DNA from: an uncultured Alistipes sp.
Lineage (GTDB): Bacteria > Bacteroidota > Bacteroidia > Bacteroidales > Rikenellaceae
Direction of reading: 5' to 3'
Assembly: GCA_944321945.1 (NCBI GenBank)
Contig: CALUNE010000015.1
Coordinates: 1-52,862 of the forward strand
Length of the DNA: 52,862 bases
Shown one piece after another: positions 1 through 8,804 of this stretch. Each line of letters begins with the position of its first letter. The first letter of the stretch is position 1. Made by a program: the position numbers and the translations under genes. A model generated the notes under the pieces. The model did no database searches. It was not told where the DNA came from and saw only the letters and a program-made list of their open reading frames with translations.

Positions 1-968
1 TTGATCTTGTGGATGTAGAGCTTCTTCATGTTGTCACGAGCCGGACCCAGGTACTTGCGGGGGTCGAACTCGGCGGGTTTCGTGGCGAAGACCTCACGGA
101 TGGCGGCGGTCATGGCCAGACGCGAGTCGGAGTCGATGTTGATCTTGCAGACAGCGCTCTTGGCAGCCTTGCGCAGCTCCTCCTCGGGAATGCCGACAGC
201 AGCCTTCAGCGCACCGCCGTACTTGTTGATCGTGTCGACCTCCTCCTGGGGAACCGACGACGATCCGTGGAGTACGATGGGGAAGCCGGGGAGCTCCTTC
301 TCGATGGCCTCCAGTACGTCGAATGCCAGGGGGGGCGGAACCAGACGGCCCGTCTTCGGGTCAACGGTGCACTGCTCGGGCGTGAACTTGTAGGCTCCGT
401 GCGAGGTGCCGATCGAGATGGCCAGCGAGTCTACGCCGGTCTTCGTGACGAAGTCAACGACCTCTTCGGGTTTGGTGTAGTGGCTCTCCTCGGCGGCAAC
501 CTCGTCCTCGACGCCGGCCAGCACGCCCAGCTCGCCCTCGACCGTCACGTCGAACTGGTGAGCGTATTCAACGACCTTCTTCGTCAGGGCGACGTTCTCG
601 TCATAGGGGAGCGACGAACCGTCGATCATCACCGACGAGAAGCCCATGTCGACGCAGCTCTTGCACAGCTCGAACGAATCTCCGTGGTCGAGGTGCAGCA
701 CGATCTGGGGATGAGCCCAGCCCAGCTCCTTGGCATACTCCACGGCGCCTTCGGCCATGTAGCGCAGCAGGGTCTGGTTGGCGTAGTTGCGGGCGCCCTT
801 CGAGACCTGCAGGATGACCGGCGACTTGGTCTCGGCGGCAGCCTGGATAATGGCCTGGAGCTGCTCCATGTTGTTGAAGTTGAATGCCGGAACGGCATAA
901 CCTCCCTTGATGGCCTTGGCAAACATCTCACGGGTGTTTACGAGGCCCAGATCTTTGTACGATACCAT
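1..968 (-). CDS. fbaA: class II fructose-bisphosphate aldolase (partial, C-terminus beyond window)
   Basis: Cleaves fructose 1,6-bisphosphate to dihydroxyacetone phosphate and glyceraldehyde 3-phosphate in cytosolic glycolysis/gluconeogenesis. The reading frame starts at the ATG whose complement is at 966-968 (MVSYKDLGLV...) and runs about 322 codons to the left edge without a stop, so the C-terminal end is missing. Class II zinc-site signatures are visible in the expected order: HLDHGDS near residue 85 (catalytic Asp and zinc His), EGELG, GTSHGAYK (zinc His) and LHGSSSVP (zinc His). The NIDSDSR segment near the end is the phosphate-binding region. Class I aldolases lack these motifs. The gene is divergent from fumarase across a 195 bp promoter region. 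Bacteroides homologues are about 334 residues, so probably only a dozen residues are lost. Confidence 0.95.
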   Translation of the reverse strand, partial: MVSYKDLGLVNTREMFAKAIKGGYAVPAFNFNNMEQLQAIIQAAAETKSPVILQVSKGARNYANQTLLRYMAEGAVEYAKELGWAHPQIVLHLDHGDSFELCKSCVDMGFSSVMIDGSSLPYDENVALTKKVVEYAHQFDVTVEGELGVLAGVEDEVAAEESHYTKPEEVVDFVTKTGVDSLAISIGTSHGAYKFTPEQCTVDPKTGRLVPPPLAFDVLEAIEKELPGFPIVLHGSSSVPQEEVDTINKYGGALKAAVGIPEEELRKAAKSAVCKINIDSDSRLAMTAAIREVFATKPAEFDPRKYLGPARDNMKKLYIHKI

Positions 969-1011
969 AGTATTTAGGGTTTAGAGAATTTATGTCCTAT
1001 CAAAAACCGCA

Positions 1012-1019
1012 CAAATTTA
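1012..1019 (-). promoter_or_regulatory. probable -7 element for the aldolase gene
   Basis: CAAATTTA on the plus strand reads TAAATTTG on the minus strand, matching the Bacteroidetes TAnnTTTG box. It sits about 43 bases upstream of the aldolase ATG. No clear TTG -33 element is visible at the usual distance, so confidence is moderate. Confidence 0.5.
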
Positions 1020-1078
1020 CTAAAAAATCTAAATAATAGTCTCTTTTTGTGAAAAAAATAACAGAGAGGCGGAAATAG

Positions 1079-1110
1079 TTGTACAATCCGGATTGTTTTT
1101 TGTACTTTTG
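1079..1110 (+). promoter_or_regulatory. Bacteroidetes-type promoter for fumarase
   Basis: TTG at 1079-1081, 21 bp spacer, then TACTTTTG at 1103-1110. This matches the TTG/TAnnTTTG consensus and leaves a leader of roughly 50 bases before the fumarase ATG. Confidence 0.75.
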
Positions 1111-1163
1111 CCGTAGCAAAAAAACGAACTTTACCCCGCAAACAACAACAAACACATACGATC

Positions 1164-2777
<1,614 letters not shown>

Positions 2778-2822
2778 AATTCCGCCGTCGACAGATACTA
2801 AAGGACGGCGTGATGCGTTGTA

Positions 2823-2898
2823 CTTCCGAAAGGAAGGATGAGGCAGCCCTCTTCCCGGAGCATGAAGCTCCGACGGCCGGCCGCAGGAGGCCGGCCGT
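2823..2898 (+). other. three consecutive hairpins between fumarase and batD
   Basis: Three inverted repeats follow each other: CTTCC-GAAA-GGAAG (2823-2836), GGAGC-ATGAA-GCTCC (2857-2871) and a perfect 10 bp stem ACGGCCGGCC/GGCCGGCCGT (2873-2898). None has a T-tract, so a simple intrinsic terminator is not clear. They may end the fumarase mRNA or lead into batD. Confidence 0.5.
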
Positions 2899-2946
2899 GC
2901 GGGTTGCGGTGTGCATGATTAACCGATCTATCGCTTTGTATTTGTG

Positions 2947-4800
2947 ATGAGAGCATTCTTTGCGAAATTGTCTCTGGTGGCGCTCCTCGTGGCGACGGTC
3001 TTCCCGGCCCGGGCCGACGAGGAGGTCGTCTTTGAGGCCAACTCTCCGCTGACGGTTGCCGTCGGCGGAGCGTTCCGTGTGGAGTTCTCGCTCAATGCCA
3101 AACCCGACAAGGGGTCGTTCCAGGCACCGTCGTTCGAAGGATTCGACGTGCTGGCCGGACCCGCGGAGTCCACGGGCTCCTCGATCCAGTTCATCAACGG
3201 AACGATGACCAAGAGCGTGAGCCATACCTATACGTATGTCCTGCTGCCGCAGTCGGCGGGCACGGTGACGATCGGTTCGGCCGAAGTCAAGGTTGACGGC
3301 CGGACCTACCGCACCCGGCAACTGCCGATCGAGGTGGTGGACGAGGGTGACGGCGGCCGCTCGCAGCAGCAGCAACAGCAGCGTGGCGGTACGGCGGATT
3401 CCAGCGAAGCCCAAAGCCGGATCGGCAAGGATGACATTCTGTTGCGGGCCGTCGTGTCGCGCACGTCGGTCTACAAGAACGAACCGCTGCACGTGGCCTT
3501 CAAGCTCTATACGCGGGTGCCGTTTGCGAACGTGGTGCCGGAGTCGGCCCCGTCGTTCAACGGCTTCTGGTCGCAGGATCTGACGGATCCGAACGTCGAG
3601 CAGGTGAGCCGCGAAACCTACAACGGCAAGGTCTACGAAACCCGTGTGCTGGCCGACTATCTGCTCTATCCGCAGCAGGTCGGCACGCTGTCGATCGATC
3701 CGCTGGAGGTGACCGTCGTGGCACAGGTCATCATCCAGAGCCGCAACGCCGATCCCTTCTTCGGCATGGGGCGCGAGGTGCTGAACGTGCCGAAAAAGCT
3801 CCGGAGCCAGCGTGTTTCGGTGACGGTCAAGCCGCTCCCGGACGGAGCCCCCGCCAGCTTCAACGGAGCCGTGGGCCGTTTCACGATGGATACCGAACTG
3901 CCCTCCGAACGCCTGACGGCCAACTCCGGTGCCAACATCACGGTCAAGATCTCGGGACAGGGAAACCTGACCTTCGTGCAGGCTCCGAAACTGCAGCTTC
4001 CGGCGTCGTTCGAACTCTACAACGTCAAGACGACCGAGTCGATCAACGCTTCGACGGCGGGAATTGCCGGCTACCGTCAGTTCGAATACCCGTTCATCGC
4101 GCGTGCCGAGGGCTCCTATGAGATCGAACCGCTCGAATTCTCCTATTTCGATCCGCAGCGTATGGAATATGTGACGCTGAAGTCGCGGACGATGAACTTC
4201 GAGGTCGCCCCCGATGCACGGGGCGGCGGTGAAGCGGTGGTGATGCAGGGACGCGGGGTCTCGAAGGAGGAGGTCCGGCAGCTGGGCCAGGATATCCGCT
4301 TCATCAAGCTGGGCGCTCCCCAGTTGCGGACGGTTGCCGTGCCGTTCCTCTTCGGTACGGCCTACTGGATCGTTCTGGTCGGCATCCTGGTTCTCTTCGC
4401 ACTGATCTATGTGGCGCTGCGGCGTCAGATCCGCGAATCGCAGAATGTGGCGCTCGTGCGCGGCAAACGGGCCAACAAGGTGGCCGTACAGCGTTTCCGC
4501 ACGGCCAAACGCTACATGGAGGAGCAGAACCGCCACGCCTTCTACGAGGAGATGCTGCGGGCGCTGTGGGGATACATGAGCGACAAGTTCAACATCCCGA
4601 TGGCCAACCTCACGAAGGAGAACGTTCGCGAGGAGCTCAACAAGCGCGGCGTCTCGGCGGAGATCTCGCAAAGCTTCACGAACATCATCACCCGTTGCGA
4701 CGAGGCACAGTACTCGCCGGTCGAGTCGACACGCATGAGCGACGTCTACTCCGAGGGTGTGAATCTGATTTCGCAGATCGAATCGGTAATCAAACGGTGA
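2947..4800 (+). CDS. batD: BatD family membrane protein
   Basis: Member of the BatD (aerotolerance) family; the exact biochemical role is unknown, but in Bacteroides fragilis the Bat proteins support oxygen tolerance. It has an N-terminal signal peptide ending near the alanine-rich ARADEE, a large periplasmic beta-rich region made of repeated immunoglobulin-like segments, a glutamine run at about residue 140, one transmembrane helix near residue 475, and a cytosolic tail of about 130 residues. An in-frame GTG directly precedes the ATG; I chose the ATG because it gives the usual short basic n-region. It is followed 7 bp later by the BatE-like gene and then recR, all on the plus strand. The usual partners moxR, batA, batB and batC are not in the preceding DNA. 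Confidence 0.88.
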   Translation: MRAFFAKLSLVALLVATVFPARADEEVVFEANSPLTVAVGGAFRVEFSLNAKPDKGSFQAPSFEGFDVLAGPAESTGSSIQFINGTMTKSVSHTYTYVLLPQSAGTVTIGSAEVKVDGRTYRTRQLPIEVVDEGDGGRSQQQQQQRGGTADSSEAQSRIGKDDILLRAVVSRTSVYKNEPLHVAFKLYTRVPFANVVPESAPSFNGFWSQDLTDPNVEQVSRETYNGKVYETRVLADYLLYPQQVGTLSIDPLEVTVVAQVIIQSRNADPFFGMGREVLNVPKKLRSQRVSVTVKPLPDGAPASFNGAVGRFTMDTELPSERLTANSGANITVKISGQGNLTFVQAPKLQLPASFELYNVKTTESINASTAGIAGYRQFEYPFIARAEGSYEIEPLEFSYFDPQRMEYVTLKSRTMNFEVAPDARGGGEAVVMQGRGVSKEEVRQLGQDIRFIKLGAPQLRTVAVPFLFGTAYWIVLVGILVLFALIYVALRRQIRESQNVALVRGKRANKVAVQRFRTAKRYMEEQNRHAFYEEMLRALWGYMSDKFNIPMANLTKENVREELNKRGVSAEISQSFTNIITRCDEAQYSPVESTRMSDVYSEGVNLISQIESVIKR

Positions 4801-4807
4801 TCGAATC

Positions 4808-5665
4808 ATGAAACGACTGTTATTGTTCCTCATACTGGTCTGGGGCGTGGGCGAGGCCCGCTCCCAGCAACCGGCCGATACGGCGGCCGATACGGCGGCC
4901 GATACGGCGGCCGAGGCGCAGGCCGTTACGACAACGGCAGATGAAGCGTCGGCGGCGACCGGCGCCGAAACGCCCGAGCAACTGTGGGACCGCGCCAATA
5001 CGGCTTACGTCAACGGAGACTTTCATGCCGCCACGACGTCCTATGAAGAGATCCTTGCCCGCGGATTGAGCTCCGTGAAACTCTACTACAACCTGGGCAA
5101 CTCCTGCTTCAAGGAGGGGCGTCTGGGTGAGGCGATTCTCTACTACCGCCGGGCTTTGCGCATGGCGCCGGGCAACGACGACATCCGTTACAACCTCGAG
5201 GTGGCCGAATCGCGCACGAAGGACAACATCGAACAGATTCCGGAGTTCTTTCTCACGCAGTGGCTGCGCAGCGTGCGCCACATGATGAGCTGTACGGCCT
5301 GGAGCCTGCTGTCGCTCGTGGCGCTGGTTTGTGCGCTGGGATTGTTCCTGGTCTATCTGTTGGCACGGCGCTTGTCGTGGCGCAAGGGCGGATTCTACGG
5401 AACGATGGTGGCCGTGCTGCTCTTCATCGTGACGACTTCGTTTGCCATGGGCGAGCGTCGCGAGATGCTCGACCGGACGCAGGCCGTGGTGATGTCGCTC
5501 TCGACGGCCGTGAAGAGTTCGCCCGACAGGTCGGCCACGGATCTCTTCGTGCTGCATGAGGGTACGCTGGTCGAGATTACCGGCCGTCTGGAAGGGTGGT
5601 GCGAGATCACCATTGCCGACGGCAAGAAAGGGTGGCTCGAGGAGAAAACGATCGAGACGATTTAG
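4808..5665 (+). CDS. batE: BatE-like TPR protein with C-terminal SH3-type domain
   Basis: Predicted exported or membrane-anchored TPR protein that accompanies BatD. After a short signal peptide there is a low-complexity stretch with ADTA repeated three times (about residues 23-34). TPR motifs follow around residues 58-140 (WDRANTAYVNGDF, YYNLGNSCFKEGRLGEAILYYRRAL). Two hydrophobic helices lie around residues 160-215, and a bacterial SH3-like domain ends the protein (TDLFVLHEGTLVEITGRLEGW). This TPR/two-helix/SH3 layout is the BatE architecture. It starts 7 bp after batD and its stop codon abuts the recR start, so the three genes are almost certainly one operon. Confidence 0.85.
   Translation: MKRLLLFLILVWGVGEARSQQPADTAADTAADTAAEAQAVTTTADEASAATGAETPEQLWDRANTAYVNGDFHAATTSYEEILARGLSSVKLYYNLGNSCFKEGRLGEAILYYRRALRMAPGNDDIRYNLEVAESRTKDNIEQIPEFFLTQWLRSVRHMMSCTAWSLLSLVALVCALGLFLVYLLARRLSWRKGGFYGTMVAVLLFIVTTSFAMGERREMLDRTQAVVMSLSTAVKSSPDRSATDLFVLHEGTLVEITGRLEGWCEITIADGKKGWLEEKTIETI
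4874..4909 (+). repeat. three exact 12 bp tandem repeats inside batE
   Basis: The unit GCCGATACGGCG occurs three times without mismatch (4874-4885, 4886-4897, 4898-4909), encoding ADTA each time. Copy-number change would keep the frame and lengthen the linker after the signal peptide. Confidence 0.9.
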
Positions 5666-6262
5666 ATGTCGCAACTCCTGCAGAATGTGGTCGGGGAGTT
5701 GTCGAAACTCCCGGGGGTCGGACGTCGGACCGCTCTGCGGCTGGCCATCCACCTGTTGCGGATGGACCGTGAGTCGGTGGCCGAGATGACCGAAAGCATC
5801 GACCGCTTCCGGAACGGGATCCGCTACTGCGCGCAGTGCAACAACCTTTCCGACGAGGAGATCTGTCCGATCTGCGCCGATCCGGAACGGGACCATGCGA
5901 CGATTTGTGTCGTGGAACAGGTGGCCGACGTGCTGTCGATCGAGAATACGCATCAGTACAAGGGGCTTTACCACGTGCTGGGCGGGCTGATTTCGCCGAT
6001 GCAGGGGATTTCGCCCTCGGATCTGAAGATCGATCTGTTGTGTGACCGCATCGCGGCAGGGGGTGTCCGGGAGGTGATCCTGGCCATCTCGACCTCGGTC
6101 GAGGGTGAGACGACGCTCTTCTATCTGATGAACCGCCTGCGGCACTTTGCCGGGCTGAAGATCACCTCGATTGCGCGGGGCATCGGATTCGGCGACGAGT
6201 TGGAGTATGTCGACGAGCTGACGATCACGCATGCGCTGCGCAACCGTCGCGAAATCGAATAA
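5666..6262 (+). CDS. recR: recombination mediator RecR
   Basis: Works with RecO (and RecF, encoded 7 kb away here) to load RecA on gapped single-stranded DNA. The 198-residue protein has the expected order: N-terminal helix-hairpin-helix (KLPGVGRRTALRLA, residues 14-27), a four-cysteine zinc finger (C55, C58, C67, C70) and a Toprim domain (VVEQVADVLSIENTHQYKG) with conserved glutamate and aspartate. The ATG immediately follows the batE stop codon with no spacer, which suggests translational coupling. RecR in an operon with bat genes is probably a lineage-specific arrangement. Confidence 0.96.
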   Translation: MSQLLQNVVGELSKLPGVGRRTALRLAIHLLRMDRESVAEMTESIDRFRNGIRYCAQCNNLSDEEICPICADPERDHATICVVEQVADVLSIENTHQYKGLYHVLGGLISPMQGISPSDLKIDLLCDRIAAGGVREVILAISTSVEGETTLFYLMNRLRHFAGLKITSIARGIGFGDELEYVDELTITHALRNRREIE

Positions 6263-6523
6263 CCGGGGGGGCGCTGAGAGGGGCCGGGCAGGATCGGGAG
6301 AGAGACCGGGCGGAGCCGGGAGAGGACCTGAGGGTGGCTGGGAGAAGGATCGGGAGAAGGGCGGGGAGAGAGCGGAGCGAGCAGGAGAAGCGAGGCCCGA
6401 GGTCCGGACTGTGACCGGCAGCGCATTGCCGACAGGGCGCGTGTGGTTGGATGGAGAAGAGGTGAAGAAAGAGATATGAAAAGAACTTTTTTATAATAAG
6501 AAACGTTTATAAACAAACGAACT
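6263..6523 (+). other. non-coding, strongly purine-rich spacer between recR and mdh
   Basis: No gene is supported here. From about 6264 to 6400 the plus strand is dominated by G and A with many GGG and GGAGA blocks, and GGATCGGGAGA recurs. The last 45 bases are AT-rich (TTTTTTATAATAAG) and probably hold the mdh promoter, but no good TAnnTTTG box is visible. Confidence 0.6.
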
Positions 6524-7522
6524 ATGGAATTTCTGACAAACGAAAAACTCACGATCGTGGGTGCAGCCGGTATGATCGGCTCGAACATGGCTCAGACGGC
6601 CCTGATGATGCGTCTTACGCCGAACATCTGCCTCTATGACCCCTTTGCTCCGGCTCTGGAGGGTGTTGCCGAGGAGCTTTATCACTGCGCATTCGAGGGT
6701 GTGAACATCACCTGGACGACCGACGTCAAGGAGGCGCTGACGGGTGCCGCTTATGTGGTATCGTCGGGTGGTGCCGCCCGCAAGGCCGGCATGACGCGCG
6801 AGGACCTGCTCAAGGGCAACGCGCAGATCGCCGAGGACTTCGGTAAGAACATCAAGGCCTACTGCCCCGATGTGAAGCATGTGGTCGTTATCTTCAACCC
6901 GGCCGACATCACGGGTCTGATCGCCCTGATCTACAGCGGTCTGAAACCCTCGCAGCTGACGACGCTGGCTGCGCTGGATTCGACGCGTCTGCGTTCGGAG
7001 CTGGCCAAGTACTTCAAGATTTCGCCCGACGAGGTGCGCAACTGCCGTACGTACGGCGGCCACGGCGAGCAGATGGCCGTCTTCGCTTCGACGACGATGG
7101 TTGCCGGCAAGCCCCTGTCGGAACTCATCGGCAAGGAGATGCCCGAGGCTGACTGGGCTGCCCTGCAGCAGCGTGTGATCCAGGGTGGAAAGCATATCAT
7201 CGACCTGCGCGGCCGTTCGTCGTTCCAGAGCCCGGCCTACGTTTCGATCTGCATGATCGCTGCCGCCATGGGTGGCAAACCCTTCGAGTACCCGGCCGGA
7301 ACCTACGTGCACAACGGCGAGTTCAACCACATCATGATGGCCATGGAGACCGAGATCACGAAGGATGGTGTTCACTACAAGGATGTCAAGGGTACGCCCG
7401 AGGAGCACAAGAAGCTCAAGGAGAGCTACGAGCACCTGGTTACGCTGCGTGACGAGGTGATCGAGATGGGTGTGCTGCCCGCCATCGACAAGTGGGGCGA
7501 GCTGAACCCGAACCTCAAGTAA
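6524..7522 (+). CDS. mdh: malate dehydrogenase (NAD-dependent)
   Basis: Interconverts malate and oxaloacetate; with fumarase it forms the carbon route between oxaloacetate and fumarate. The protein of 332 residues belongs to the lactate/malate dehydrogenase superfamily: Rossmann motif VGAAGMIGSN at residues 12-21, substrate/cofactor loop region VVSSGGAARKAGMTREDLL, the VIFNPADITG segment, LDSTRLRSELA, and the catalytic histidine in TYGGHGEQM. It is longer than the 312-residue Bacteroides type and resembles the variant found in Porphyromonas and Alistipes. Its unit ends in two strong hairpins. Confidence 0.93.
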   Translation: MEFLTNEKLTIVGAAGMIGSNMAQTALMMRLTPNICLYDPFAPALEGVAEELYHCAFEGVNITWTTDVKEALTGAAYVVSSGGAARKAGMTREDLLKGNAQIAEDFGKNIKAYCPDVKHVVVIFNPADITGLIALIYSGLKPSQLTTLAALDSTRLRSELAKYFKISPDEVRNCRTYGGHGEQMAVFASTTMVAGKPLSELIGKEMPEADWAALQQRVIQGGKHIIDLRGRSSFQSPAYVSICMIAAAMGGKPFEYPAGTYVHNGEFNHIMMAMETEITKDGVHYKDVKGTPEEHKKLKESYEHLVTLRDEVIEMGVLPAIDKWGELNPNLK

Positions 7523-7557
7523 GGTCCATCGGACCGTGCGTCCGACAAAGCGACGAA

Positions 7558-7584
7558 GCCGTCCTCCCCGTGCGGGAGGGCGGC
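7558..7584 (+). terminator. intrinsic terminator after mdh
   Basis: GCCGTCCTCCC pairs with GGGAGGGCGGC across a short loop (11 bp stem, one G-T pair), 36 bp after the mdh stop. The T-tract is weak (TTCTCGTT). Confidence 0.7.
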
Positions 7585-7647
7585 TTCTCGTTGCTGGAGG
7601 AGCGGATCGTCGGCGCATCAGGGGAGGGATGGCCGACGCATCATGAG

Positions 7648-7681
7648 AACGGCGGAACCGGACGATCCGGTTCCGCCGTTT
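7648..7681. terminator. bidirectional hairpin between mdh and the META lipoprotein
   Basis: A perfect 14 bp inverted repeat (AACGGCGGAACCGG / CCGGTTCCGCCGTT) with a 5-base loop lies between the two convergent genes. It probably ends transcription from both sides. Confidence 0.75.
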
Positions 7682-7700
7682 GCGTGAGACGGGGTGCCGT

Positions 7701-8144
7701 TTATTGGGCAGCCGGGGCCGGGATGGCCTGGAAGACGGCCCGCAGTTCGCCGTTGGAGAGGAGCAGCAGCATCGGCCCGTCCATGTCGTAGTGGGTGGCC
7801 GCTTCGAGGGCTTCGATGAAGGCCTGTTCATGTTTGGCGTCGGGGCAGGCCATGCGGGTCGAGGCCAGGGGGCCGATCTTCAGCGAACGATCCTTGTCGC
7901 TCTGATAGGGACCCGTGATGTGGTTGCACGACCCTACGCCCGAGAGCTGTCCCGTCTGTTCGGAGAGCGTCAGGGTGAAGGTGCCTTCCGAGGGGCGGAT
8001 CGTCTCGCCGCCGAGCTGGATCAGCTGCCATTCGGTACCGGTCAGCGGCCGCCGGGTTTTCTTCTGGTAGGAGCGGCAGGGGCAGCATCCGGCCAGAAGA
8101 AGCACGAGCCCAGCCACTACCGTGGTGCGAAGCAGATTTTTCAT
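7701..8144 (-). CDS. META-domain (HslJ-like) lipoprotein
   Basis: Predicted envelope lipoprotein of 147 residues. I start it at the ATG at 8144 because this gives a typical lipoprotein signal with lipobox LLAGC (Cys20); the open frame extends upstream without a good signal. The mature part contains one META domain, recognised by TEWQLIQLGG, the segment GSCNHITGPYQ and LASTRMACPDAKHEQAF, the last being the conserved TxMACP-type motif. HslJ proteins are linked to novobiocin resistance and heat response in E. coli, but the function in Bacteroidales is unknown. It is divergent from ridA and convergent with mdh. Confidence 0.85.
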   Translation of the reverse strand: MKNLLRTTVVAGLVLLLAGCCPCRSYQKKTRRPLTGTEWQLIQLGGETIRPSEGTFTLTLSEQTGQLSGVGSCNHITGPYQSDKDRSLKIGPLASTRMACPDAKHEQAFIEALEAATHYDMDGPMLLLLSNGELRAVFQAIPAPAAQ

Positions 8145-8167
8145 GGTTTTTACATCGGGTTTTGCTG

Positions 8168-8175
8168 CAAATATA
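8168..8175 (-). promoter_or_regulatory. -7 element for the META lipoprotein
   Basis: CAAATATA reads TATATTTG on the minus strand, matching TAnnTTTG, and lies 23 bases upstream of the chosen ATG. Confidence 0.6.
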
Positions 8176-8187
8176 GAGAATAAATCG

Positions 8188-8195
8188 TACCTTTG
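8188..8195 (+). promoter_or_regulatory. -7 element for ridA
   Basis: TACCTTTG matches TAnnTTTG; a TTTGC further upstream is a possible -33 element, with a slightly long spacer. The predicted transcript starts 10-15 bases before the RidA ATG. The divergent promoters are only about 13 bp apart. Confidence 0.65.
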
Positions 8196-8216
8196 GTGTC
8201 CCAAAGATACATGGAT

Positions 8217-8591
8217 ATGAAAAAGATCATCGCTTCACCGCAGGCTCCCAAAGCCGTGGGGCCTTATTCCCAGGCCGTTGAGACGGGCGGGACACTTTAT
8301 GTTTCGGGCCAGCTGCCCATCGACGGCGCTACGGGCAAGATGGCCGAAGGCATCGAGGCCCAGACGCGTCAGTCGCTGACCAACGTCGGACATATCCTCC
8401 GCGAAGCGGGTTACGACTTCTCGGACGTGGTGAAAACAACCGTACTGTTGCAGTCGATGAGCGATTTTGCGGCCATGAATGCCGTTTATGCCGAGTTCTT
8501 CACGGGGGACAAACCGGCGCGGATGTGTTATCAGGTAGCCGCTCTTCCGATGGGGGCACTGGTTGAGATCGATGCCGTGGGCGTGAAGTAG
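8217..8591 (+). CDS. ridA: RidA family enamine/imine deaminase
   Basis: Hydrolyses reactive 2-aminoacrylate-type intermediates released by PLP enzymes, protecting other enzymes in the cytosol. The 124-residue protein has the standard start MKKIIASPQAPKAVGPYSQ, the glycine-rich GTLYVSGQLPID, and the C-terminal signature with the catalytic arginine, ARMCYQVAALPMGALVEIDAV (near residue 103). In-frame ATGs lie at 8211 and 8217; I chose 8217 by family length. It is a single-gene unit followed by a strong terminator. Confidence 0.95.
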   Translation: MKKIIASPQAPKAVGPYSQAVETGGTLYVSGQLPIDGATGKMAEGIEAQTRQSLTNVGHILREAGYDFSDVVKTTVLLQSMSDFAAMNAVYAEFFTGDKPARMCYQVAALPMGALVEIDAVGVK

Positions 8592-8610
8592 AACCCCTGA
8601 ATACGAGTGA

Positions 8611-8646
8611 GCGCGCCCCGGGGACCCTGGGGCGCGCCTTTTCGCC
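8611..8646 (+). terminator. terminator after ridA
   Basis: GCGCGCCCC (8611-8619) pairs with GGGGCGCGC (8629-8637), followed by CTTTTCGCCTTTT. Confidence 0.85.
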
Positions 8647-8666
8647 TTTTGTAGATAAATTGTCGA

Positions 8667-8674
8667 TAAGTTTG
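8667..8674 (+). promoter_or_regulatory. possible -7 element for nrdJ
   Basis: TAAGTTTG fits TAnnTTTG but the nearest TTG upstream is only about 15 bp away, so this is a weak assignment. A run of 11 C lies between it and the start codon. Confidence 0.3.
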
Positions 8675-8730
8675 ATAGTGCGGATTGGCTTTTTAGGGGG
8701 AAAAGTCTGAAATTTGTAGAACCGCACTTG

Positions 8731-8741
8731 CCCCCCCCCCC
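8731..8741 (+). repeat. homopolymer of 11 C upstream of nrdJ
   Basis: Eleven consecutive C in the intergenic leader, about 63 bases before the nrdJ ATG. Such tracts are prone to slipped-strand length change. Confidence 0.9.
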
Positions 8742-8804
8742 GGCAAAGGAGGGTGACCAGACAATGGATGAAAACAGCAAAAAATAGATAAGTATCAAGT
8801 TATT

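Noticed and set aside
8592-8804. Cobalamin riboswitch upstream of nrdJ
   Set aside because: Looked for the conserved B12-box (GCCACTG) and surrounding helices; not found.
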